This document shows positions 19,002 to 32,326 of a stretch of 64,000 nt of DNA, piece by piece. Each line of letters begins with the position of its first letter. The first letter of the stretch is position 1. The DNA is from Micrococcus endophyticus (lineage in GTDB: Bacteria; Actinomycetota; Actinomycetes; Actinomycetales; Micrococcaceae), in the NCBI RefSeq assembly GCF_014205115.1, contig NZ_JACHMW010000001.1, positions 1,674,001 to 1,738,000 on the forward strand, read 5' to 3'. Made by a program: the position numbers and the translations under genes. The notes beneath the pieces are model-generated. The model had not been told where the DNA came from, ran no database searches, and saw only the letters and a list, made by a program, of their open reading frames with translations.

Positions 19002-20582
19002 ATGCCCCGCCCGCAGTCCGCCCGCTTGGAGGACCCCCGCCCGCTGCCCGCGCGCCGCGCCCTCGCGGCGGCCGCCCTGTCCGCCGCCGCCCTCGCGGGC
19101 GCGGCCGCCCCGGCCCTCGCTCTGCCGGTCGCCGGGATCGCGGCCTCCGCCGTCGTCGCGGCCCCGCAGGCCGCCGCCGTCGAGTGGCAGGACGTCGAGC
19201 TCGTGGACGAGGCCGGCGTCGTGGATCCGGAGCGGCTGCGCCGGGGCCTGGCGGAGGTCGAGTTCCGCGAGCCGACCCGCGTGGCCGTGGTGACCGAGCG
19301 CGGCCCGGACCTGTCCGGGCTCGACGACGACCGCGCCTCCCAGGCGTTCAACGGGCGCGTCCTCGAGCGGGCCCGGGCCGAGCACCCGGACTGGCTCAGC
19401 GCGGACGGGCAGACGTGGGCGGACGGCCTCGTGATCGTGGCCCTCGACCCGGACAACCGCATGCTCGGGCTCTACGTGGGCGAGGACCGCTCCCTGAGCA
19501 CGGACCAGCTGCAGGATGTGCGCGAGGACGGCTACGAGGCGGCCCGCGCCGCGAAGTGGACCGACGCCCTCGTGGACGTGACCGCCTCCGCGGCCGAGCT
19601 GATCGGCCGCCCGTGGTGGCAGCACCCTGGGCTGTGGATCGGGGCCGGCGCCGTGGGGCTCGTCGGGGCCGGCGCGGGCGCCGCCGAGATGGCCGCCCGC
19701 CGGAAGAAGCGGGGCCGGACGCAGGCTGACCTCGAGTCCGCCCGCGGGCACCTGACCGCCGTCACCCTGGAGCTGGACGCGACCGAGGTCAACGCGTCCA
19801 CGGTGCCGGCGGACTCCCCGCACGCCGCCACCCTGCTCGAGCGGTTCCGGGGCTTCCGCGAGCGCACCCTGGACGCGACCGCGGAGCAGCAGCGGCTCGA
19901 GGCCGTCCCGGAGAAGGACCTGCACCGCCGCGAGCACCGCGAGGCGGCCGCGGCCCTGCGCGCGCAGACCGCCGAGCTGGACGGGCTCGACGACGCCATC
20001 GGCGCCGCCAACGCCCTCCTGAACCGGCACCCCGGGTGGCCCGCGGCGTGGGACCTGCAGACGGCCCCGCTGCGCGAGGACCTGGAGGCCGTGGCCGAGC
20101 TGCGCGACGCCGTGACGGACACCCCGTCCGTCCAGGCCGCCGTCGCCGCCCTGGAGTCCTTCCGCGCCGAGGCGTCCGGCCGGCTCGATGCGCTCGGCGG
20201 CGACCTCGAGGCCGAGCGCGTCACGCCCGCCGCCGCCCTGGACGAGCTGGACGGGCTGCGCGGGCGCCTCACCTCGCTGGTGGGCTCGGTGGCCGAGGCG
20301 GAGATCACCGCGTTCAGCGACGACGACGAGGAGCGGCGGATCCTGCGCGAGAAGCTGCGCTCCCGGCGGGGCACGCATCGGGCGGCGCGCGGCTCGATCC
20401 TGGACTCCACGCTGCCCTCGGACGCCTACTGGACGGTGGTGGCGTTCAACGCCGGGCACCGCGCCGGCGAGCGGTCCGTCCAGGAGCGCCGCGAGGCGGC
20501 GTCGAGCTCGTCCTCCTCGGGCACCGGCTACGGCTCCTCGGGCGGCTCGTTCTCCGGGACCGGCTCCTCGGGTCGGTTCTGA
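19002..20582 (+). CDS. DUF5129-type exported membrane protein
   Basis: 526 residues from ATG with GAAGGAG upstream. A signal peptide or anchor (about 17-42) leads into a TPM-like extracellular domain (about 62-195, with REPTRVAVVTERG and DNRMLGLYVGEDRSL), a membrane segment (about 207-230), a basic RRKKRGR stop, then a roughly 290-residue cytosolic region rich in heptad-like Glu/Arg/Leu (coiled coil likely), and a Ser/Gly tail (SSSSSSGTGYGSSGGSF). Similar actinobacterial proteins are annotated DUF5129. Function unknown; no operon partner. Confidence 0.75.
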   Translation: MPRPQSARLEDPRPLPARRALAAAALSAAALAGAAAPALALPVAGIAASAVVAAPQAAAVEWQDVELVDEAGVVDPERLRRGLAEVEFREPTRVAVVTERGPDLSGLDDDRASQAFNGRVLERARAEHPDWLSADGQTWADGLVIVALDPDNRMLGLYVGEDRSLSTDQLQDVREDGYEAARAAKWTDALVDVTASAAELIGRPWWQHPGLWIGAGAVGLVGAGAGAAEMAARRKKRGRTQADLESARGHLTAVTLELDATEVNASTVPADSPHAATLLERFRGFRERTLDATAEQQRLEAVPEKDLHRREHREAAAALRAQTAELDGLDDAIGAANALLNRHPGWPAAWDLQTAPLREDLEAVAELRDAVTDTPSVQAAVAALESFRAEASGRLDALGGDLEAERVTPAAALDELDGLRGRLTSLVGSVAEAEITAFSDDDEERRILREKLRSRRGTHRAARGSILDSTLPSDAYWTVVAFNAGHRAGERSVQERREAASSSSSSGTGYGSSGGSFSGTGSSGRF

Positions 20583-20620
20583 GGCGGCCGCGCTCGGGCG
20601 CCCGGGCCTAGCCTTCCCGT

Positions 20621-20638
20621 CAATTTTGTGCAAACTTG
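20621..20638. promoter_or_regulatory. AT-rich near-palindrome before the AhpD-like gene
   Basis: An 18-bp imperfect palindrome of pattern CAA-N-TTTG-NN-CAAA-N-TTG lies 8 bp before the ATG of the AhpD-like gene and overlaps its GAAGGA ribosome site region. It stands out in GC-rich surroundings. It resembles MarR/OhrR-type operators; binding by such a redox regulator is inference. Confidence 0.45.
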
Positions 20639-20645
20639 AAGGACT

Positions 20646-21143
20646 ATGAGCGCCGCTGAGAACCCCGCCCCCCGCAAGGACCCCCTCGCCTTCTACCTCG
20701 ACAAGGCCGTGCCCGACGCCTGGAAGGCCGTCGGCGGCCTGGCCTCCGCCGTCCGGACCGCCGCCGAGGAGGCCGGCCTGGACCGCCAGCTCGTCGAGCT
20801 CGTGAACCTGCGGGTCTCGCAGATCAACGGCTGCGGGTTCTGCCTGGACTTGCACGCCCGCGAGGGCGCCAAGGCCGGGCTCAGCGCCCAGCGGATGGCC
20901 CTGCTGCCCGCCTGGCGCGAGGCCGAGGCCGTGTACTCGGAGCAGGAGCGGGCCGCGCTCGATCTCGCCGAGGCCGTCACGGAGCTCCCCGAGCAGGAGC
21001 AGCTCCACTACGTGCAGGCCTCCACCGCCGCCGCGCTCACGGACGCCCAGTACGCGGCCGTCCAGTGGGCCGCGATGGCGATGAACCTGACCAACCGGAT
21101 CTCGATCCTCTCCCACCACCCCGTGCGTCGGCGCGAGGACTGA
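20646..21143 (+). CDS. Carboxymuconolactone decarboxylase family / AhpD-like protein
   Basis: 165 residues. Carries the AhpD-type redox motif CGFCLDLH (Cys63, Cys66, His70) in the helical CMD fold, typical of alkylhydroperoxidase-like proteins that use a CxxC pair. All catalytic-pattern residues are present. It is followed after 14 bp by a pirin gene with its own AAGGAGG site, so the pair is probably an oxidative-stress operon. A near-palindrome just before the ATG may be the operator. Confidence 0.9.
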   Translation: MSAAENPAPRKDPLAFYLDKAVPDAWKAVGGLASAVRTAAEEAGLDRQLVELVNLRVSQINGCGFCLDLHAREGAKAGLSAQRMALLPAWREAEAVYSEQERAALDLAEAVTELPEQEQLHYVQASTAAALTDAQYAAVQWAAMAMNLTNRISILSHHPVRRRED

Positions 21144-21157
21144 AGGAGGCTCCCGCC

Positions 21158-22351
21158 ATGAGCAACACCGAGCGCGACCCGAAGGAACAGGTCTGCGAGA
21201 ACGGCCCCGGGGCCGCCCCCACCGGGCAGGAGGAGTCCCTGCGCGAGGCCCGCTTCACCGACGGACTGAGCTCCGGCGTGGCGGAGGCCGCCGGGGACGC
21301 GGGCGCCGTCGTCGAGATCCTGGAGCCGCGCGAGGTGCCCCTGGGCGGGCCCCGCGCCATGCCGGTGCAGCGCACGCTGCCCCAGCGCGCCCGCAGCCTG
21401 ATCGGCGCGTGGTGCTTCCTGGACTTCTACGGCCCGGACGACGTCTCCGCCACCGGCGGCATGGACGTCCCGCGCCACCCGCACACGGGCCTGGCCACGG
21501 TCTCCTGGCTGTTCGAGGGGCGCATCGACCACGCGGACTCCGCCGGCAACTGGGCCACCGTGCGCCCCGGCGAGGTGAACCTCATGAATGCCGGCACCGG
21601 CATCACGCACACCGAGTACTCCACCGACGACACCTCGGAGCTGCACGGCGCGCAGCTCTGGTACGCCCTGCCGGACGCCCACCGCTTCTCGGCACCGGCG
21701 CTGCACTCGCACCGCCCGGAGCCCGTGGCGGGCGAGGGCTGGACGGCCCGCGTGTTCCTCGGCGACCTGCTGGGCGACTCCTCGCCGGTCCCCACCTACA
21801 TCCCCCTCACCGGCGCGGAGCTGCGACTCGAGCCCGGGGCCACCGCCCGCATCGCCGTGCCGCAGGACCACGAGCACGGCCTTCTCGCCGTCTCCGGCGC
21901 CGTGACGCTGCAGGGCGCCGAGGTGCCGGCCGCCCACCTGGGCTACGTCGGGACCGGGACCGCCGAGCTGACCGTGACCGCCGGCGAGGAGCCGGTGATC
22001 GCCCTGCTGATCGGCGGCGAGCCGCTCGGCGAGCAGATCATCATGTGGTGGAACTTCGTGGGCCGCTCCCACGAGGAGGTCGTGCGCTGGCGGTCCGCCT
22101 ACCAGCAGGAGATGGGCTTCGAGGCCCCTGAGGACGACTCCCCGCTCGCCTCCGCGGCTGCCCGTGCGCTCCGCGGCGACGACGACGGCGCCCTCGGCTC
22201 CCCCGTCCAGGGCGCGCTGCTCGACGCCCTCGTGGGCACCGCGTACGACGACGGCCGCGCCTTCCCCCAGTTCGGCGACTTCCCGCCGGACCCGAAGCCC
22301 CCGATCCCGGCCCCGCCGCTGCCGAACACCCGCATGCGCCCGCGCGGCTGA
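21158..22351 (+). CDS. Pirin family protein
   Basis: 397 residues from ATG at 21158, preceded by AAGGAGG. Bicupin fold: N-terminal cupin with the metal ligands in RHPHTGLATVSW and GTGITHTEYS, and C-terminal pirin_C region around EEPVIALLIGGEPLGEQIIMWWNFVGR. A Pro-rich tail of about 30 residues ends the protein. Pirins bind Fe and some act as quercetinases or redox sensors. Co-transcription with the AhpD-like gene suggests a redox role, but the activity is unknown. Confidence 0.93.
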   Translation: MSNTERDPKEQVCENGPGAAPTGQEESLREARFTDGLSSGVAEAAGDAGAVVEILEPREVPLGGPRAMPVQRTLPQRARSLIGAWCFLDFYGPDDVSATGGMDVPRHPHTGLATVSWLFEGRIDHADSAGNWATVRPGEVNLMNAGTGITHTEYSTDDTSELHGAQLWYALPDAHRFSAPALHSHRPEPVAGEGWTARVFLGDLLGDSSPVPTYIPLTGAELRLEPGATARIAVPQDHEHGLLAVSGAVTLQGAEVPAAHLGYVGTGTAELTVTAGEEPVIALLIGGEPLGEQIIMWWNFVGRSHEEVVRWRSAYQQEMGFEAPEDDSPLASAAARALRGDDDGALGSPVQGALLDALVGTAYDDGRAFPQFGDFPPDPKPPIPAPPLPNTRMRPRG

Positions 22352-22428
22352 CCCCGCACCCCCTCCCCCAGCACGTCCGTGCGGGAAACGGGAGCCTCCC
22401 GCCCCGCCGCCCCCAGAAAGGACCCACC

Positions 22429-22806
22429 ATGACCGAGAACACCCCCACCCTGGACGCCCCCCAGGTCCGCAGGGTCGGCGAGAAGTACGAGATCGTCGTC
22501 GACGGCGACGGCACCGTGGCCGGCTACACCCTCGCCATCGACTACGAGGGCGCCGACGGCGTCGCCCAGCGGATCTTCCCGCACACCAAGATGGCCGAGG
22601 AGTACGGCGGCCGGGGCCTGGCCTCGGTGCTCGTGCGCGAGGCCCTAAAGGACTCCGTGGCGGCGGGCTTCCGGATCGTCCCGGTGTGCCCGTACGTGAA
22701 GCAGTGGACGCAGAAGCACGACGACGTGGCCGGCGACGTCGACCAGCCCCGCCCGGAGCACCTGCAGTTCCTCGAGGAGCACGCCCGCCGGCGCCGCGAG
22801 GGCTGA
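22429..22806 (+). CDS. Small GNAT-like N-acetyltransferase (YidJ/GCN5-related type)
   Basis: 125 residues, with AGAAAGGA upstream of the ATG. The short GNAT variant: beta strands, then HTKMAEEYGGRGLASVLVREAL with the acetyl-CoA-binding (Q/R)xxGxG-like GGRGLA loop, then RIVPVCPYVKQW, a signature of the single-domain Gcn5-related family that includes human NATD1-like proteins. The substrate is unknown. It follows the pirin gene by 77 bp and may belong to the same transcript. Confidence 0.85.
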   Translation: MTENTPTLDAPQVRRVGEKYEIVVDGDGTVAGYTLAIDYEGADGVAQRIFPHTKMAEEYGGRGLASVLVREALKDSVAAGFRIVPVCPYVKQWTQKHDDVAGDVDQPRPEHLQFLEEHARRRREG

Positions 22807-22821
22807 GGCTCCCGCTCCCCC

Positions 22822-22859
22822 CGGGCGGCCCCGGACGTCACGGCGCCCCGGGCCGCCCG
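22822..22859. terminator. Possible bidirectional terminator between convergent genes
   Basis: 10-bp arms CGGGCGGCCC (22822-22831) and GGGCCGCCCG (22850-22859) with an 18-nt loop. It lies 16 bp after the GNAT stop; the right arm falls within the last codons of the convergent XRE gene. Confidence 0.5.
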
Positions 22860-23110
22860 TCGTCGTCGGCAGCCGGCGCCGCGCCCGGACCGGGGGCGGC
22901 AGCTGCGTCGGGGACCCATTCGAGGAGGTCGCCCGGCTGGCACCCCAGGACCTCGCACATCCGCTCGAGGGTGCTGAGCCGCACGGCCTTGGCGCGCCCG
23001 TTCTTCAGCACGGCGACGTTGGCCGGGGTGATGCCCACCCGCTCGGCGAACTCGCCCACGGGCATCTTGCGGCGGGCGAGCTCGACGTCGATGCGCACGA
23101 CGATGGCCAT
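22838..23110 (-). CDS. XRE/Cro-CI family transcriptional regulator
   Basis: 90 residues with an HTH_3-type domain (about 8-62): MPVGEFAERVGITPANVAVLKNG, then LSTLERMCEVLGCQPGDLLEW. The short variable tail is Ala/Pro/Asp-rich. Its start codon overlaps the stop of the upstream DUF2975 gene by 1 nt (ATGA/TGATG type), the widespread DUF2975-XRE arrangement (YozG/YoaS-like), in which the membrane protein probably modulates the small regulator. Confidence 0.93.
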   Translation of the reverse strand: MAIVVRIDVELARRKMPVGEFAERVGITPANVAVLKNGRAKAVRLSTLERMCEVLGCQPGDLLEWVPDAAAAPGPGAAPAADDDGRPGAP

Positions 23111-23589
23111 CAGATGACCGCGTCCATCTCGTCGCGCAGCGCGGTGGCCCGGGTGAGGAGGCTCCGCATCACCCCCATGAGCAGCGCCAGGCCCAGGCCG
23201 GCCGCCGTGCCGACCAGGAGCATGAGGCTCCACAGGGGCGGGCCGCTCACGGCGGTCGCCTGGTAGGCGATCGTGGCCGCGCAGGTGAGCCCGCCGCCCA
23301 CGAACGCCGCAATGATGGCGTCCACCCAGGGCAGGGCGCGCGCCGTGAAGATGCGGTCGGTGCGAGTGAGGGCGAGCAGGCGGATGGTGCCGACCAGGCC
23401 CACCTGGACGAAGGCCAGGCCGACGATCGCCAGGGCCGTGACGGGCCACCGCATGAACGCCTCCGCCGGCAGGTCGCGCGCGACTTCTCCGCCCAGCCAC
23501 GGCAGGCCGATCACCTGGAGGAAGAGGATCAGCAGCACGGCCAGGACGAGCAGTCCCTGGAGCACCCAGGTGGCGAGTCGATGTCTCAT
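23110..23589 (-). CDS. DUF2975 domain membrane protein
   Basis: 159 residues from ATG at 23589. Four membrane segments (about 7-28, 45-67, 88-108, 117-140) with a conserved RTDRIFTARALPWVD loop typical of DUF2975. First gene of a pair with the XRE regulator (1-nt overlap). The function of the family is not established; a role as membrane partner or sensor of the regulator is inference from constant gene pairing. Confidence 0.88.
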   Translation of the reverse strand: MRHRLATWVLQGLLVLAVLLILFLQVIGLPWLGGEVARDLPAEAFMRWPVTALAIVGLAFVQVGLVGTIRLLALTRTDRIFTARALPWVDAIIAAFVGGGLTCAATIAYQATAVSGPPLWSLMLLVGTAAGLGLALLMGVMRSLLTRATALRDEMDAVI

Positions 23590-23666
23590 GGCTCGAGTGT
23601 CGAACGGGATCGATCGAACGTCAATAGATTTCTCTTGCCTCGGAGACGAACGGCTCCGGACACGGC

Positions 23667-23696
23667 GAAGCCCCCGCTCGAGTGAGCGGGGGCTTC
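23667..23696 (-). terminator. Terminator after tRNA-Pro
   Basis: Perfect 13-bp stem (23667-23679 with 23684-23696), GAGT loop, only 3 bp past the encoded CCA of tRNA-Pro. Confidence 0.88.
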
Positions 23697-23699
23697 TGC

Positions 23700-23776
23700 T
23701 GGTCGGGGTGACAGGATTTGAACCTGCGGCCTCGTCGTCCCGAACGACGCGCGCTACCAAGCTGCGCCACACCCCG
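23700..23776 (-). tRNA. tRNA-Pro (anticodon CGG)
   Basis: Cloverleaf on the minus strand: acceptor CGGGGTG/CACCCCG, anticodon stem CGTCG/CGACG around TTCGGGA with anticodon CGG, T loop TTCAAAT. Unlike the other two tRNAs here it encodes its 3' CCA. Decodes CCG. Confidence 0.96.
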
Positions 23777-23908
23777 TTGGAGGTCTCAGACCTGAATCCA
23801 ACAGAGAGCGACTATACCAGCCTGCGAGGGCACTGCCAAACCGGGAAGAGAGGGCAGAATCGCAGGCAGGAGTGCCCACCGGGCACGGGAACGGAGAGAG
23901 GTGCGGCG

Positions 23909-24337
23909 ATGGCCTGGTGGCCGTTCAGAGGCCCGTCCCGGGCATCCCGTGACGACGACGCCTCGACCGCAGGACGAGCGTCGCTGGAAGCTGCCGTGCA
24001 CTCACTGCGGACGCTGATGACCGCGGAACGCCACCGGCTGCGTCCGGACAGCAGAGACCTGGCGTGGACGATCACCGAGCGGGCGGCCGAGTACTGCCCC
24101 GCGTGGGACCGTGTGAGCGCCCAGCGTCCGGCCGAGGCCCAGGAACTGTTCCTGCTCCTCTCCCACCGCCTGGAGCCCGCCCTGCGGGATTTCCTGGACC
24201 TGCCAGACTCCCAGAAGCCCCGCCATGCCGACGAGCTCCACAGGCAGCTCTCCGAGCTGCGGGCCGATGCTCAACGATTGGAGCGCCGGCTCACGCGAGC
24301 CCTGTCCTCCCGTCTGCAGGCCCGTGGCGAGCTCTGA
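23909..24337 (+). CDS. Hypothetical cytosolic protein ending in a helical segment
   Basis: 142 residues from ATG, with GGAGAGAG 9 nt upstream. No signal or membrane segment. The middle has AWTITERAAEYCPAWDRV and the end (about 105-142, ADELHRQLSELRADAQRLERRLTRAL) is strongly heptad-like, so a coiled coil is likely. Not recognised. Its last codons (from 24321) are part of the sequence repeated beyond the second rrn operon, so this gene marks one edge of the duplicated segment. It is convergent with the first rrn operon. Confidence 0.7.
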   Translation: MAWWPFRGPSRASRDDDASTAGRASLEAAVHSLRTLMTAERHRLRPDSRDLAWTITERAAEYCPAWDRVSAQRPAEAQELFLLLSHRLEPALRDFLDLPDSQKPRHADELHRQLSELRADAQRLERRLTRALSSRLQARGEL

Positions 24338-24460
24338 CACCCGGCCCGCCACGACCCCAGTCCGGCAGCCGAGGTGGGGCACCGGCCCCTGGAAACACGG
24401 AAGGCCCCGCACCACAGGGCACCTGACGCCGCGACGGCGAAAGAGCCCGGGAATGCAAGA

Positions 24461-24488
24461 AGGGCCCCGCACCAAAGTGCAGGGCCCT
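24461..24488 (-). terminator. Terminator of the first rrn operon
   Basis: 12-bp stem (24461-24472 with 24477-24488, one G-T) with a CAAA/TTTG loop, 12 bp after the 5S gene. The second tandem hairpin present in the other operon is disrupted here. Confidence 0.85.
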
Positions 24489-24500
24489 CCCCAAAGAATG

Positions 24501-24617
24501 TCCGGCGGCGACCTACTCTCCCACAACCTCCCGGTTGCAGTACCATCGGCGCTGTGGGCCTTAGCTTCCGGGTTCGGAATGGAACCGGGCGTTTCCCCCA
24601 CGCTATGACCGCCGTAA
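24501..24617 (-). rRNA. rrf: 5S ribosomal RNA, first operon
   Basis: About 117 nt on the minus strand, beginning TTACGGCGGTCATAGCG and ending GTCGCCGCCGGA, with the universal CCGAAC region and complementary ends. Exact termini are estimated. Confidence 0.95.
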
Positions 24618-24806
24618 CCCTTCATCCCACCCCACACCCGACAAACACCAGGCATGGTGGGAAACCATCACGGGTCACACAACAGTGACACTATTCAACA
24701 ATACTCAACCACCCCACCAGGGGCAGCCGGTTGCAATCAGACAACCGCACAGTGGACGCAAGCACCACACCCTCACCACCCGAAGCATGGGCAATGAAAG
24801 AAAAAA

Positions 24807-27903
<3,097 letters not shown>

Positions 27904-28337
27904 ACAATGAAAGTCCTCAAATGAGCAAAAATATAACTAAGATGTCATTCTCGGCGTCACCACACCTCACACACCACCCCAGGGGGAACAGTGCGATCAA
28001 CGATGCAGCAACAATAAAAATAAGATGCTCGCGTCCACTATGCAGTTCTCAAACAACAACCCACACCCCATCCACCCACCCACAAGGTGCAGCTTCACAA
28101 GGCGCGGAGACCAGAAACAACAACCCCACCCCCACGGGCAGGGCGCCTGCTGTTCCAGGACCCAACAGTGTGCCAACACCAGCTCGCAGCCACCAACACC
28201 ACCCATTCCAACCCAACCCCCAAAGAGGTTCGGCGTACTCGAGCACTGCCGGCGCCACCACTGGCACCATTCATCGATGTTCCACCCATGAGCAACCCGC
28301 CATCACACACTCGGTGATGCAACGGGCACTTAATGCT

Positions 28338-29866
<1,529 letters not shown>

Positions 29867-30092
29867 AAAATTACAGAACAACATCACAGCAGCCGGAAAT
29901 AACCACCATGACATCAATTCAATACCCGGCAGACCATCACCACACCACGGGGGTGGTGAGCGATGATCAACCAATATGTGTTAAAACAATTGGCATCAAC
30001 AAACTTGGCACACTATTGAGTTCTCAAACAACAGGCGCTTCCAGCTTCAGCGACCCGCTCCGCGGGCCGTTTCGCTCTGGAGCAACTTCTCC

Positions 30093-30122
30093 ATCCTAGA
30101 CCATCCGCTGCGACCATGTCAA
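30093..30122 (-). promoter_or_regulatory. rRNA promoter of the first operon
   Basis: On the minus strand a perfect -35 TTGACA (30117-30122), an 18-bp spacer and a -10 TAGGAT (30093-30098), about 225 bp before the 16S gene. The leader carries TGTTTGAGAACTCAATAGTG (about 30013-30032), the actinobacterial antitermination (boxA-like) region. Sequence identity with the other operon stops immediately upstream of the -35. Confidence 0.88.
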
Positions 30123-30196
30123 CCCCGCGTCACCGCCAGGCTGCACATTCACCGGTCCACACACGTGGAAGGCCTTGAGAACCCTACCACGCGATC

Positions 30197-30367
30197 ACCA
30201 GTGACTCGCACCAGATCATCTTCTTCAGGAGTACCAGCCAGCATCACTGCCGGCCGCGTGCCCGGTGAACACCGTCCGCCCTGGACCTGCCATTCTCGGC
30301 ATGAATCCGCGGATCTCGTGTTCCTCACCGCACCTCCCGGAGACCCGGTCGGCGTCGTGAGCACGAG
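30197..30367. repeat. Distal rrn upstream block, copy 1
   Basis: About 170 bp highly similar to 52487-52650, separated from the main rrn repeat by unlike sequence (about 75 bp here, about 150 bp in the other copy). Short open frames cross it in both copies, but none has a convincing start, so it looks like conserved rrn upstream DNA. From 30368 to about 30800 I see no gene I can support. Confidence 0.6.
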
Positions 30368-30800
30368 AAGGAACTCTACCCCTGCCCCGCGCGGAACACC
30401 AAATCGGGGTCCGCCCCCACCGCGAAGGCCCCCTCCCCCGCGGAAACACGCGGCGGGCTGCTCTTCGACCTGTAAGGGGTCGCGCCGGCTGGCAAGCGTC
30501 AGGAGGTCGGTTCGTCGTCAGGACGCAGCGTGCGCTGGGGCCTGCTCGTGGCTGCGGGCAGCTTCCGTTCCTCCGGAGCACGGCGGCCGAGCCACTTGCG
30601 CAGGCGAGTGATGTTCCACCGGTGCGCCCACCCCCGTCGTGGCCGGCTCGGCTGCGCCGACAGACTCCTGGAGGGGCTGCGCGTGGATGAGTTCCGTCTC
30701 GGAGAGTCCGTTCACGGTCATGGTCATGCGGTTCTGGCATGAGTCGCCAACGGCGCCCTCCTCGGGCGCGACCCGGCGGTGCCGACGGCCTCCGAGTGCG

Positions 30801-31300
30801 CTATATGTCCTGCTCGGGGACGTTGATCGATCGGGAGAAGGGTGGCCGGTTCCCGCACGCGGTGTGTGGACGGTGTTGGTTGCGGCAATGCAGCCACCCG
30901 TCCAGCTCACCGCGACGCTCGGCCTCGGACGTGTAGCAGCGGGCGTAGGCCCAGCCATCAGTCTCAGTGCGGTGGAAACGCTCCACCTTCCGTTGGTCTG
31001 GGGCCGATACGGGCAGGTGCGCTGGTGTCGGGTCCCCAGCTCGTCGCAGGTGTCGCGCCACAGGTGTGAGCGGCAGGCGCCGCCGGTGTCGGACAGGATC
31101 CGTTCGACGGCGACGCCTCGGGCGGTGAACCAGCCGACCGCCCGGACCAGCACGGCGGTGGCGGCGAGAGTCGTTTCGTCGTCGGGGATGTTGCCGAGCT
31201 TCTTCGCATCGACGTGGAGCGTGGCGCCGGGGTGGTCGTGTTCGTCACGCCCGACGGGTCGCCGATGGCGCGGGGTGAGCGCAGCGTTCGCGTGACTCAC
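30801..31300 (-). pseudogene. Decayed IS481-family transposase
   Basis: Begins at GTG 31300 with the family N-terminus (VSHANAALTPRHRR), then jumps to the start of the integrase core (DEHDHPGATLHVDAKKLGNIP), jumps again to TTLAATAVLVRAVGWFTARG and continues through ILSDTGGACRSHLW to YRPQTNG, where a frameshift moves the reading to KVERFHRTETDGWAYARCY and the C-terminus ending at 30801. So there are two internal deletions (about 100 and about 45 codons, judged from the usual family layout) and one frameshift. Inactive. Confidence 0.8.
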
Positions 31301-31540
31301 AGGCCGTCCCAGTGTGCAACGCCGGCGATGCCCACGACGGTGCAGCCTCCTTCCGCAACGAGGGCCGAGTCCCACGCCATATCCACGTCGAAGTGACCCA
31401 CGTCGAGCTGGTCGAGATCGACCCCCACGCCGAGGAGCTGTTCGCGGGCGCGCGCTCGACCCCTGACATGGCGGGATCACCGCGGGTCTTGTCGGACGAA
31501 TCGCTGCAGTCCCCGCGAATCGCCGCCTGCAGTCCTCGGG
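31301..31540. other. Gene-free stretch between IS481 remnant and merR-like gene
   Basis: An open frame on the plus strand (31312-31593) has no recognisable domain and runs into the antisense of the MerR gene. I cannot support a gene here. Confidence 0.4.
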
Positions 31541-32305
31541 TCAGTCGCGGGCATGGACAGCGGCCTGCAGGGTGGTGGATCCGTCCGGGCTGATGATCTG
31601 GCGGTACACGCCCCCGCTGGCCAAGCCCCTCTTCTCCAGCTCCGCGTCGATGAGCACCCACGCGTCGGCGACGCTCGACGGCGGCGTCGGGAAGGTCACG
31701 GTTGCACCCTGGGGCGCCAGTGGGGCGCTGACCGGCTGGAGACCGGGGGTGGTGGCGCCGTCGGCCGTTGCCGCTGTGACGGTGATCTGGTCGGGGGACG
31801 TTCCGTCGAACAGCAGGATCAGGTCGCCCTGGTCGTGCGGAACGAGGTCGCGCAGCCGGGCCACGGCGGAGCCGATGTCGGTCTCGTCCAGGACCGTGGT
31901 GCTGGCACCTTGCAGGCTGAGCTCGGGCAGCGGTGTGAGAGACAGGTTCATGCTGATCTCCTGGGCCTTCTTCTGGATGGTGTCCACGCGGTGTTGGACC
32001 TGTGCCAGACGAGCTGAGGCCTCGGTGATCCGGTCGCGCAGCCTGTCAGCCTGCTGCATGAGGATGCGTTCCAGGCTGGAGTGGGCGATCTGGGGATCGA
32101 GCAGCTGCCTGATCTCGCTCAGGCTGAACCCCAGGTCACGCAGCTCTGCAATGGCGCGGATGCGCCCCAGTTGGGTGGCCTTAAATCGCCGATAGCCCGT
32201 CACGGGATCGACGAGGGCAGGTGACAGCAGCCCTTCCTGTTCCCAATGGCGCAGCATCCTCCGGGACACCCCTGTCCTGTGCGCGATTTCACCGATGCTC
32301 AACAT
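31541..32305 (-). CDS. MerR family transcriptional regulator
   Basis: 254 residues from ATG at 32305 (LSIGEIAHRTGVS...), with GGGGAT upstream. N-terminal winged HTH (1-70: MLRHWEQEGLLSPALVD, TGYRRF, LGFSLSEIRQLL), then the MerR dimerising coiled coil (about 80-130). The C-terminal 120 residues (STTVLDETDIGSAVARLRDLV... GVYRQIISPDGS) do not contain the Cys ligands of metal-sensing MerR proteins and resemble a GyrI-like or small-ligand domain only loosely; the effector is unknown. It lies in the rrn-flanked island with no adjacent intact target gene. Confidence 0.88.
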   Translation of the reverse strand: MLSIGEIAHRTGVSRRMLRHWEQEGLLSPALVDPVTGYRRFKATQLGRIRAIAELRDLGFSLSEIRQLLDPQIAHSSLERILMQQADRLRDRITEASARLAQVQHRVDTIQKKAQEISMNLSLTPLPELSLQGASTTVLDETDIGSAVARLRDLVPHDQGDLILLFDGTSPDQITVTAATADGATTPGLQPVSAPLAPQGATVTFPTPPSSVADAWVLIDAELEKRGLASGGVYRQIISPDGSTTLQAAVHARD

Positions 32306-32326
32306 GTCGATCCCCACACAAACCCA

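Noticed and set aside
22838-23500. Longer upstream start for the XRE regulator
   Set aside because: The extension is a shadow of the DUF2975 gene; the ATG overlapping that gene's stop is the usual arrangement.
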